Shown: piece by piece, positions 39,271 to 46,519 of the stretch | Layout of the letters: each line of letters begins with the position of its first letter | Numbering within the stretch: position 1 is the stretch's first letter | From: Streptomyces sp. HD | Lineage (GTDB): Bacteria; Actinomycetota; Actinomycetes; Streptomycetales; Streptomycetaceae | Length of the DNA stretch: 46,816 nucleotides | Direction of reading: 5' to 3' | Assembly: GCF_028369295.1 (NCBI RefSeq) | Contig: NZ_JAQMYP010000067.1 | Span: forward strand, 1-46,816 | Position numbers and translations under genes: made by a program | The notes under the pieces: model-generated | What the model saw: the letters and a program-made list of their open reading frames with translations, nothing else | Told to the model about the DNA's origin: nothing | The model's database searches: none

Positions 39271-39867
39271 ATGGCGCGGATGATTCGATGCCTCATCGCC
39301 GGCGTCACGTTGGGACTCGTCTGTTCTGCTTGCACCACACCGGACACCGCGGCCGAAAGCCCGTCCAGTCCGCCGGAAAAAGCCGAACTGCTAAAGCTCC
39401 CCACGGTTGACGTGACCGGTGACCCTTTCTCCGAACTGGATGTCACTCCTCACGAACCCAGGCGAAGAGTGATCGGTGAGGTCGACGCGGGCAGCGAGAG
39501 GGTCATCTTGTACACGGAGGGGAGAAAGTGCGGGCTTGTCGCCTTCCCTGCGGACGCGAGACAGAAGCCCTCATTGCAGCTCCTCACCGCTTGGCCGAAG
39601 AATGACGGCGAAGGAAGTTCGCGCCTACCATTCGGACCCTATATGACGGCATCCGGACACGGCTCAGGTGACACCCCTGCATGGGTAGAACTCTCGTGCA
39701 GCCGACAAGCTCTCGTCGTCAACTACTCGCCGTCCAAGGCCGACCAGGAGATAAAGCACAAAGGCTCACTCTCCGTATCCCGCGCCAACGACGACAAGTC
39801 ACTCTCAATCGTCGTGAGCGAGGAAGCGAACAGAAAGAAGATCCTCTCTGCGGTCGCCTCCTCCTGA
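39271..39867 (+). CDS. Putative lipoprotein, unknown function
   Basis: The 198-aa protein starts with a signal peptide (IRCLIAGVTLGLVCSAC) in which the last Cys could be lipidated, though -3 is Cys instead of the usual Leu/Val. The rest is hydrophilic with no domain I recognise; it contains two further Cys. GGGGAGAG lies 8 nt before the ATG. It follows the secreted protein gene by 31 bp and ends in a strong hairpin, so the two probably form one operon. Confidence 0.6.
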   Translation: MARMIRCLIAGVTLGLVCSACTTPDTAAESPSSPPEKAELLKLPTVDVTGDPFSELDVTPHEPRRRVIGEVDAGSERVILYTEGRKCGLVAFPADARQKPSLQLLTAWPKNDGEGSSRLPFGPYMTASGHGSGDTPAWVELSCSRQALVVNYSPSKADQEIKHKGSLSVSRANDDKSLSIVVSEEANRKKILSAVASS

Positions 39868-39873
39868 CGGGAC

Positions 39874-39912
39874 GAACGGGCTCCGTCTCCGACATGGTGA
39901 CGGGGCCCGTTC
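39874..39912 (+). terminator. Hairpin after the lipoprotein gene
   Basis: GAACGGGC-T-CCGTC pairs with GACGG-G-GCCCGTTC, one mismatch, 11-nt loop, six bases past the stop codon. From 39913 to 40244 I see no gene; it contains a short CAGCGCGAC tandem triplet near 39987 and the tRNA-like repeat described separately. Confidence 0.75.
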
Positions 39913-40109
39913 CCATAGAGCCAGGGGAACGGAATACGCACTCGCGAAGTGAGCAGTCAGCACCTCGTCCGGCGTGGGTACCCAGCGCGACCAGCGCGAC
40001 CAGCGCAACAACGCTGGTCAACTCCGGCCGCCCGTCCACGAGTAGCGCATCATCGCCCCAAAATGGACTCACCCCCAGCTCGAAGTGCCTCTGAGCCGGG
40101 GGCGATTCT

Positions 40110-40126
40110 GTAGGCCCTGTCGGACT
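40110..40126 (+). repeat. att-like copy of the tRNA-Lys 3' end
   Basis: The 17 bases GTAGGCCCTGTCGGACT match 44570-44586, the 3' end of tRNA-Lys and its first flanking base, with one mismatch and in the same orientation. Direct repeats of a tRNA 3' end are the usual mark of site-specific integration. No integrase gene lies in the 4.4 kb between them. Confidence 0.5.
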
Positions 40127-40244
40127 GGGGCAGGTTGGGCAGGACCTTCGATCCGATCCGGTCCCTCACGGTCGCTGCCACATCGTCCGCTCACGCATCG
40201 CTCACGCAGGAAGGTCGACTGAACAGCCCTGTCGACGTCGTCGT

Positions 40245-40592
40245 TCAGAGGCGGAGCAGGCGTTGGGTGATCTCTCGGTACTGCCTCAGGGCCAGGTGGA
40301 GTTCGGCGGCCCGCGTTTCGGAGTCCTGGTCCTGCCAGCCCGCGTGGAGGGTACGCCGCCGTTCGGCGAGGACGTCCATGAGTTGGGCGGTGACGTCGTC
40401 GAAGGCGCCTTCGGCTTCCTCCAGCGACTCACGCGGAGCGTCGGGGAACGTGTTGACAGCCCGCCCGAGGCGCCTGGCGATCTTGTCTCGTGCCTCCGAC
40501 GGAATCAGCGGTGCCGAGCCGGGGGCATGGCGTCCCGTGTCGTCGCGGGGCTGGTCCGCGGGCTGTTGAGCGCGTGTCTGGTCGTACATCAT
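40245..40592 (-). CDS. Small conserved hypothetical protein
   Basis: The 115-aa protein has a Gln/Asp/Pro-rich lead (about 1-30) and then a helical, charged body (ARRLGRAVNTFPDAPRESLE, ERRRTLHAGWQDQDSETRAA, LHLALRQYREITQRLLRL). Proteins of this type are common near stress and ANTAR genes in Streptomyces, without a known function that I can name. The start is at one of two adjacent ATGs (40592 or 40589), with AGGAAAG about 10 nt upstream. It is divergent from the DUF5994 gene. Confidence 0.65.
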   Translation of the reverse strand: MMYDQTRAQQPADQPRDDTGRHAPGSAPLIPSEARDKIARRLGRAVNTFPDAPRESLEEAEGAFDDVTAQLMDVLAERRRTLHAGWQDQDSETRAAELHLALRQYREITQRLLRL

Positions 40593-40876
40593 CGAGTGCC
40601 GCTTTCCTGTGCGTCGTGCCGGATGTCCGCGGCGGCACATCCCTGAGCCGTGCCACCGTCACCATCCGGCGCCGGCCTGTGTCAGCGCGATGCCGCCTGC
40701 GACGGGCCGCGGTTTGTTACAAAGGCGGGAGTGCGGTGGAGCAGACGAGAAACTTTTCGTATGCCGGAACTCAGGCCGGCTCAGGAGCGCCCTCTCGTGT
40801 TCCGGTCCTCGTGCTCCGGTGGGTCCACCAGACCACATTCCTTCAACCGCACGCCACCCGTCGTCAGGGGCAGCCC

Positions 40877-41308
40877 GTGACCCCGGCCGCGCCATCCGCA
40901 TCCAGGCCGAGGAGCCACGTACCGCTCAGTCCGAACCCCTCTCATCCCCTCCTGCGCCTGCGCCTGGCGCCCCGCGGTGACCTGCCGAGACCCATCGACG
41001 GAGCGTGGTGGCCCCGTTCGTACGACCTGCTCGCCGAACTTCCCCGGCTGCTTGCCGGGTTGCCGCGCGCGTGGGGCCACATCACCAGCGTCACGGTCAA
41101 CGGGGCGACTTGGTCCGCCGGCCCCGGCCGGATGCTCATCGCCAACCAGGTCGTACGACTGCGCAGGAACCTCACGGCATCCGCCCCGCAGACCGTCGTC
41201 CTGCTCACCCCCGGCCAGGGGCGCTGGGATCTCGTGGTCGTGCCCCCGGACACGACCGAGGAGGCCGCGGAACCGCTCATGGCGACCGCGGCCGACGGTC
41301 ACGTGTGA
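40877..41308 (+). CDS. DUF5994 family protein
   Basis: The 143-aa protein has the family pattern LRLRLAPRGDLPRPIDGAWWPRS, then LLAELPRLLAGL and ITSVTVNG-ATWSAGPGR. Its function is unknown; copies occur in several places in Streptomyces genomes, often among ANTAR and stress genes. The GTG at 40877 has AGGGG 6 nt upstream. The open frame runs further 5' to 40490, but without codon bias. The 284 bp between this and the divergent small gene hold no other gene. Confidence 0.75.
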   Translation: MTPAAPSASRPRSHVPLSPNPSHPLLRLRLAPRGDLPRPIDGAWWPRSYDLLAELPRLLAGLPRAWGHITSVTVNGATWSAGPGRMLIANQVVRLRRNLTASAPQTVVLLTPGQGRWDLVVVPPDTTEEAAEPLMATAADGHV

Positions 41309-41531
41309 CGCGATCAGGATCAGCAGGGCGGTGGCCACAGCGATCACATCCCCACGGCGCGCCGCTGGTTCGGGCCGTGTGACGAGAGGGCACCCCCCGC
41401 TCGCGTCCTTTCCGCTCTTCGGGCCTGCGCACGCCGACGAGGCGTGCGGTCGGGCCCTGCGGAGGATGGCCCGCGGCGGAGCATGAGAGATGGTCGCGGA
41501 CATCATGCAAGACCCGTCTCCGGACCCCGGC

Positions 41532-41783
41532 TCACTCCCGCCGCCGGGCGTTCTCCCCGGAGCGGCTGGTCTCCAGCCACGACCGGGCCGGTTCTGCCGG
41601 GCGGGCGGTGTCCACGGTGAGGTCGAGGCGCGTTCCCCCGTCGGCGCCCGCGGGGTAGCTGCGCTGCTCGCTGGCGGCGAAGCAGCGTCGGAGAGCCTCC
41701 GCGACCCGCCGGGCGGCCTCCGGCGAGGCGGCGACGATACGGACCTCGGCGTAGCCGTCCGAGGGTGCTTCCATGGGCTGCAT
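41532..41783 (-). CDS. Small conserved hypothetical protein
   Basis: The 83-aa protein reads GYAEVRIVAASPEAARRVAE, LRRCFAASEQRSYPAGADGG and TRLDLTVDTARP, a compact alpha/beta pattern seen in short Streptomyces proteins of unknown function. The ATG at 41783 has GAGG 6 nt upstream; a second ATG follows at 41774. It overlaps by 2 bp the divergent frameshifted ORF at 41782. The 223 bp on its 3' side show nothing convincing. Confidence 0.6.
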   Translation of the reverse strand: MQPMEAPSDGYAEVRIVAASPEAARRVAEALRRCFAASEQRSYPAGADGGTRLDLTVDTARPAEPARSWLETSRSGENARRRE

Positions 41784-41971
41784 GGCGACCTCGGAGTTCG
41801 ATGTCCTGCTGGAAGACGGGCCGGTTCTCTCACTCTACGCCGGTGCGTCCCACAGCCCTCGCGGACGATCCGCGGCCCGACACCGCGCGCGCGGCCATGG
41901 CCGAAGCGGTCCGCGCCGACAACGTCACGCAGGCCGCGCAAATCCTCGTCGACACCCGTAGCGGGACGTGA
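41782..41971 (+). pseudogene. Possible frameshifted small gene
   Basis: The frame from the ATG at 41782 (MATSEFDVLLEDGPVLSLYA) has Streptomyces codon bias for about 24 codons and then turns Arg/His-rich. The neighbouring frame becomes protein-like from about 41855 (ALADDPRPDTARAAMAEAVR, then DNVTQAAQILVDT) with G/C at almost every third position, to the stop at 41971. A +1 shift around 41848-41858, for example one extra G in GCCGGTG, would join them into a protein of about 62 aa. I do not recognise it. Confidence 0.4.
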
Positions 41972-41977
41972 CAGGGG

Positions 41978-42745
41978 TCAGTCGCGGCGGTCGTCGGGCA
42001 GGCCCGGCGCCGGTGCGGAGATGTCCGTGGTGTCGAAGCCGCCCGAGATGATCCGGGTGGCGAGGTCCGCCAGGCGCAGGTGACGGGTGCGGGCGTACGC
42101 CCGGAACGCGGCGAAGGCGTCGTCGACGGAGGTGTTCCAGCGCTCCGCCAGCACGCCCTTGACCTGCTCGATCAGGACACGGCTGGTCAGCGCGGTCTCC
42201 AGCTGGCTGTTCTCGACATGCGACTGCTCCAAGGTGCGCTGCTGGAGGATCGTGATGGTCGCCACGTCGGCGAGCGCCTGGGCGAGCGCGATGTCGTCGT
42301 CGCCGAGACGCAGGGGTGTGGTCTGGAAGAGGTTGAGCGCGCCGACGACGCGACTGCGCAGGCGCAGCGGGATGGCGTGCGTGCTCACGTACCCCGTCTC
42401 ACGCGCCCGTACGGCGAAGTGCGGCCAGCCCACGGTCGTCTCCGGGCGCGTCAGGTCGATGTTGGTCCGCGCGGCACCGGTGCGGTAGCACTCCACGCAC
42501 GGGCCCTGGTCGTGCTGGAGCGCGAACAGCTCCAGCAGCCGGGTGTGTTCGTCCGAGGCGGCGATGATCTGCAGTTCCCCGTGCGCGTCCGCGAGCAGGA
42601 TCCCGGCCGCCGACACGTCGAGCAGTTCGACGCAGCGCGCGGACAGCCGCTGCAGCAGATCGATGACGTCGAAGTCCTCGACGAGGGAGTCGGCGACCTC
42701 CACGAAGATCTCCGCCAGACGTCGTTCGCGGGCCATGCCGATCAT
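41978..42745 (-). CDS. GAF-ANTAR RNA-binding regulator
   Basis: The 255-aa protein has a GAF sensor domain (about 15-165; LLDVSAAGILLADAHGELQI, GPCVECYRTG, AIPLRLRSRVVGALNLF) and a C-terminal ANTAR domain (about 180-240; TSRVLIEQVKGVLAERWNTS, DAFAAFRAYARTRHLRLADL). ANTAR domains bind paired RNA hairpins and prevent termination. The ATG at 42745 overlaps the previous stop as ATGA, indicating translational coupling to the upstream, frameshifted GAF-ANTAR gene; an ATG at 42736 is the alternative. Confidence 0.85.
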   Translation of the reverse strand: MIGMARERRLAEIFVEVADSLVEDFDVIDLLQRLSARCVELLDVSAAGILLADAHGELQIIAASDEHTRLLELFALQHDQGPCVECYRTGAARTNIDLTRPETTVGWPHFAVRARETGYVSTHAIPLRLRSRVVGALNLFQTTPLRLGDDDIALAQALADVATITILQQRTLEQSHVENSQLETALTSRVLIEQVKGVLAERWNTSVDDAFAAFRAYARTRHLRLADLATRIISGGFDTTDISAPAPGLPDDRRD

Positions 42746-43480
42746 CCCTTTCCACCATCGGGCGAATACGGCCCGCTCACATCGTCGTCGAATCGGATCC
42801 TGCGGGCCACCACGTCCTGCGCCACCTCGCCGAGACGGCGACCGCTGGCGTAGGCGTGGGCCCGCAGACGCAGGAGGGCGACCTCCATGGACACGCCCAG
42901 TTGGACACTGACCATCCCCGTGGCCTGATGCACGGCCGCGCGATGCAGCCCCGACGGCCACTCCGGGAACACGCCGAACCCGGGCACTTCCCCGTTGCGG
43001 CTCTCGCGGGGCGCCGCCCCGTTCAGGAAGGCGCCGGTCAATGCGGCCGTCAGGGCGGTGGCGTCCGCGTACTGCTGCTCGCTCAGCCGTCGGTTTCCGT
43101 CGCTCAGCACGGTCAGGACGCCGACCCGGATGGCGCCGATACCCGGCGGGAAGCAGCACACACCGTGGACACCCAGCTCGCGCGCGGCCGGCAGCAGCGC
43201 GGGCCACCGCTCGGGGCGCACCCGGTCCAGGGCCGGCTCCACGACAGGTGTTCCGGTGCGGACGGCGTCCGGTCCCGGCCCCTCACCGAGCGTGAGCTGG
43301 AGTTCCTCGAACCGAGCACTCAGCTCCGGATGGCACCACAGCGGTTCGGTCATCCGGCCGCCGTCCAGCAGCAGCAGCGACACCGTGGGCGCCCAGCACC
43401 CGCGTGCACGCCCGCGCCGGGTCGCCGATCTCGCCGCGACGCAGTGTCCGCAGGAGGTCGGCCATGCCGTCGCTGATCAC
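42742..43480 (-). pseudogene. GAF-ANTAR regulator with apparent frameshift
   Basis: From the GTG at 43480 (GAGGA upstream) the frame reads a family-like start (DLLRTLRRGEIGDPARAC, TRVLGAHGV). At about 43380-43390 it switches to Ala/Arg nonsense. The frame one step over continues SLLLLDGGRMTEPLWCHPEL, then GAF residues and a full ANTAR domain (QATGMVSVQLGVSMEVALLR, RRLGEVAQDVVARRI) to the stop at 42742. The junction lies next to a CTGCTGCTGCTG run. Two missing or one extra base would explain it. If translated from the internal GTG at 43383 the product (213 aa) would lack the first 35 residues. It is coupled by ATGA to the next gene. Confidence 0.6.
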
Positions 43481-43544
43481 CGTTACCCGTTCCTCGACAG
43501 CCGGGGCGCTCCGGGGCGCGGCGCAGCCTGGCCTGCGCCGGACA

Positions 43545-43913
43545 TTACGTGCCCCGGTGCGTCACCACACGGTCCGCGGTTATGCCCTGCCAGGCGTCCT
43601 GGGCACTCGCGTACCGGGGGAACCGCTCCAGCAGACCGCCGGCCCGGAACACGAGCATCGCTCCCGGCCGGGTATGGATCACTCGGACCCATCCACCCCG
43701 CCCCCGGCAGTCGCGCCAGGCCGAGCACAGCGGCTCCAGGACGCTGCCGTCCATGAACGTCACGCCTCTCAGGTCGACGATCAGGAACCGCCGGCCGCTG
43801 CCGTGGCGAGCGTCCTCCAGATCACGCGCGAAGGCCGGCGCCGTGGTCACGTCCAGCTCACCGCCCGCCCGGACCACGCGGCACTCGTCGAACACGTCGG
43901 GATGCGGACTCAT
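43545..43913 (-). CDS. STAS-domain anti-sigma factor antagonist
   Basis: The 122-aa protein is a single STAS domain: VVRAGGELDVTTAPAFARDL, then IVDLRGVTFMDGSVLEPL, where the Ser after MDG is the likely phosphorylation site (usual motif DSS). It would bind an anti-sigma kinase and free a SigB/SigF-type factor. It could be a partner for the PP2C proteins in this window, which is only inference. The ATG at 43913 lies 9 nt past GAGGAG; an ATG at 43922 is adjacent to it and less likely. Confidence 0.82.
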   Translation of the reverse strand: MSPHPDVFDECRVVRAGGELDVTTAPAFARDLEDARHGSGRRFLIVDLRGVTFMDGSVLEPLCSAWRDCRGRGGWVRVIHTRPGAMLVFRAGGLLERFPRYASAQDAWQGITADRVVTHRGT

Positions 43914-44570
43914 GCGTCCCATCTCCTCAGTCGGTTGGCTTCCGCCGTGCGCAGTGCCTCTGTTGCGCGGAACGGGACTTCACGGAGAGGGCCGGGGTCA
44001 CGGGCGACCGTATGACCAGCCTACTGCTGTGGCGGCACGGCCGGACGTCCTTCCCTGACGCCCCTGGAGATGACCGGAAGCGACAGTTTCCAGGCACTTC
44101 CGGACGGGTTCCGAGGCGATGAGTTCAGCAACAAGGGGCATGAGCGGAGACGGTTCCGACGCAGTGCCATGGAGACGAAAGCACCCCCGTCCACCTCCCT
44201 GCTGCACATCGGTGAGGCGATGGGTGTCGTGCTGCCGTACGGCTGTCTGGTCTGGTGAAGTTGCCGATGGTGACGGCCGGATGGCTGCCCGGTCCTGCCC
44301 GGCCTGTGGTGAGCGGCTGCAGTTGGACGTCGGCCCGGCGGGCTCGGTTCTGTTCGGCGGGGAGGCGGTGGACGCCCGGCGTTGACCCCCTGGCGGGCAC
44401 TTCCACCACTCAGCTGAGCCGCGGCATGTGTCCCTTCGTCAGCCGAAGGGCGGAGTCTTGGGCCAGCCGCGCACGCACAGGCCCCGAAAACGAAGCGGCG
44501 CCCGAGCCGACCGAAGCCGACCCGGACGCCGCGTAGCAGGTCAGAGGGCATATCCCCCGCCTACCACCCG
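43914..44570. other. Gene-poor stretch with possible gene remnants
   Basis: No intact gene is supported here. An ATG at 44012 begins MTSLLLWRHGRTSF, like the start of a histidine phosphatase (phosphoglycerate-mutase type), but the frame then loses any family pattern and stops after 36 codons. An ATG at 44281 begins a 34-codon frame MAARSCPACGERLQLDVG, ending at 44385, with a zinc-ribbon-like CPACG. Both look like remnants or chance. Confidence 0.3.
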
Positions 44571-44643
44571 TAGGCCCTGTGGGACTCGAACCCACAACCA
44601 ATGGATTAAAAGTCCACTGCTCTGCCAATTGAGCTAAGGGCCC
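44571..44643 (-). tRNA. tRNA-Lys (TTT)
   Basis: A 73-nt cloverleaf runs from GGGCCCTTAGCTCAATTGG to GGTTCGAGTCCCACAGGGCC with anticodon loop CTTTTAA (UUU). T-loop and D-loop consensus are intact; CCA is not encoded. A -10-like TATGCT lies 20 bp upstream (44663-44668 on the minus strand). Its 3' end is repeated at 40110-40126. Confidence 0.95.
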
Positions 44644-44772
44644 AGGCGATGTTGCCACCCCGAGCATAGCCGGACGTGGCCGCGTCTCCGATCGGGTATC
44701 CGGGTCACGGCCACGTCGGCGGTGGCGGAGAGGGGCGAACCGGGGCGGAATGAGCCCCCGCGCGCCGAACCG

Positions 44773-46359
44773 CTACGGATCCACCGCCTCGACCGCCCCC
44801 GCCTTCCCGGCGGCCCTGTCGGCCCTGCCCGCCTGCCGGGCGATCGTGCGCTCATGCTCCGCGTTGAGGAACCAGTGCCGAGCCGAAGCCACCCACCAGA
44901 CCGCCGCGAACCCCAGGACGACCAGGACCGCGACCGGCGCGTAGTTGAACGTCTCCCAGGTCACCGGCGACACCTGAGGCAGCATGAACAGCACCGTGAT
45001 CGCACCGACCCACACCACGGCCACCACCCCCACCAGCCCCGACCAGCGCCCCAGATGCCACGGGCCCCGATGGAACGCGTCGCCCTTGCGCAGCCGCAGC
45101 AGCGTCGGGATGACGTACGCGATGTAGAGGCCGATCACGGCGATCGAGGTCACCGCCGCGTACGCCGCGACGTTGATCAGGTACGGCAGGCCGAGCAACA
45201 GCGCCCCGCCGGCCGCCAGCCACACCGCCGCGACCGGTGTGCGGGTGCGCGGACTGACCGTGTGCCAGATGTGGGAGAAGGGCAGGGCGCCGTCGCGCGA
45301 AAAGGCGTAGATCATACGGCTGTTGGCCGTCACCGACGCCATCCCGCAGAACAGCTGCGCCCCGATGACGACCAGCAGCAGCAGCTTGCCCGCCGTCGCG
45401 CCCAGCGCGTCGAGCAGGATCTGGGCCGGCGGCGCGCCCGTCGGGGAGGTGCGGGCACCCTCGTACGACTGGATCGCGAAGGTGAAGCCGAGGAGGAGCA
45501 CGAATCCGGCGATCCATGACGTCCAGATCGACCGCACGATGCCCTTCGGGCCCGCTGTCGACGCGTCGTGCGTCTCCTCCGTCATGTGCGCCGAGGCGTC
45601 GTAGCCGGTGAAGGTGTACTGGGCCATCAGCAGCCCCAGCAGGACGACGTAGACCCCGCTGCCCCAGCCCGTGTTGTTCACGAACTCGCCGAACACGAAG
45701 GACGCGGACTGGTGCCGGTCCGGCACGAAGGCCAGCGCGCCGACGATCAGCGCGACGCCCAGCACGTGCCACCACACGCTGATGCTGTTGAGCAGGGCCA
45801 CGATCCGTACGCCGAAGGTGTTGAGGAGGCCGTGGAGCAGCAGGATGCCCGCGAAGAGCAGGATCGTCCGACCCGGCGTCACCTCGAAGCCGAACTGCAG
45901 GTTCAGATACGCGCCCAGGAACGACGCGGCCCCGAAGTCGATGCCCGCCGTCACCGCCACCTGGCCCAGCACGTTGAACCAGCCCGTGAACCACGCCCAC
46001 GCGGCGGCCGTACGCGGTGGCGCGAGCCGGTGCGCCCAGAAGTACAGGCCGGCGGACGTCGGGTACGCCGAGCAGATCTCGGCCATCGACAGACCCACGA
46101 ACAGGGTCATCAGACCTACGGCCACCCAGCCCCAGGTGATCACCGCCGGGCCGCCCGTGTTCATGCCGAACAGATAGAGGGTCAGGCAGCCCGACAGGAC
46201 CGAGATGATCGTGAAGGAGACCGCGTAGTTGGAGAACGCCGACATACGGCGGGCGAGAACCTGCGTGTAGCCGAGCTGGGCCAGCCGCTCCTCGTCCGAG
46301 AGATTTCCGTCCGGGAGCGTTCCGTTCGACAGCCCACTCGCTATGGCGTCATCTGTCAT
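44773..46359 (-). CDS. APC-superfamily amino-acid permease
   Basis: The 528-aa protein has about twelve membrane helices and the APC-family signature near the N-terminus (LARRMSAFSNYAVSFTIISV, then SAYPTSAGLYFWA). It also shows DASAHMTEETHDAS, which is typical of GABA/amino-acid permeases of the BAT1/GabP group. It imports an amino acid or amine across the cytoplasmic membrane using the proton gradient; the exact substrate is unknown. The start is the ATG at 46359 with GGGGA just upstream; further frame upstream to 46497 is not family-like. Confidence 0.85.
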   Translation of the reverse strand: MTDDAIASGLSNGTLPDGNLSDEERLAQLGYTQVLARRMSAFSNYAVSFTIISVLSGCLTLYLFGMNTGGPAVITWGWVAVGLMTLFVGLSMAEICSAYPTSAGLYFWAHRLAPPRTAAAWAWFTGWFNVLGQVAVTAGIDFGAASFLGAYLNLQFGFEVTPGRTILLFAGILLLHGLLNTFGVRIVALLNSISVWWHVLGVALIVGALAFVPDRHQSASFVFGEFVNNTGWGSGVYVVLLGLLMAQYTFTGYDASAHMTEETHDASTAGPKGIVRSIWTSWIAGFVLLLGFTFAIQSYEGARTSPTGAPPAQILLDALGATAGKLLLLVVIGAQLFCGMASVTANSRMIYAFSRDGALPFSHIWHTVSPRTRTPVAAVWLAAGGALLLGLPYLINVAAYAAVTSIAVIGLYIAYVIPTLLRLRKGDAFHRGPWHLGRWSGLVGVVAVVWVGAITVLFMLPQVSPVTWETFNYAPVAVLVVLGFAAVWWVASARHWFLNAEHERTIARQAGRADRAAGKAGAVEAVDP

Positions 46360-46472
46360 GTCCCCAGCGATTCCCCTACCAGGGACGTGACATGCGTCAC
46401 AGCTTGGCCAAAAAATGCCCTTGCAGCCCTGCCGCCCGCGCCCGATCTTCACCCGCGCCCCGGGTACGAAAA

Positions 46473-46503
46473 AGCGCCGTGACCCCGACAGGGCCACGGC
46501 GCT
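46473..46503 (-). terminator. Intrinsic terminator of the helicase gene
   Basis: On the minus strand AGCGCCGTG and CACGGCGCT pair perfectly, with inner CCC/GGG pairs, and are followed by a T-run, giving a true rho-independent terminator 16 bp past the helicase stop. It separates helicase and permease transcripts. Confidence 0.8.
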
Positions 46504-46519
46504 CTCCGCTCACTCAGTG

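Noticed and set aside
40745..40876. Short Arg-rich ORF before the DUF5994 gene
   Set aside because: Frame MRWSRRETFRMPELRP has no codon bias or RBS and lies in the promoter region.
41290..41400. Possible small membrane peptide (DVIAVATALLILIASHV) on the minus strand
   Set aside because: The hydrophobic run has no stop after it in a sensible place, runs antisense into the DUF5994 gene and lacks an RBS.
44410..44667. 85-aa minus-strand frame with LAQLAEQWTFNPLVVG
   Set aside because: This is the well-known false protein produced by translating a tRNA gene; it overlaps tRNA-Lys.
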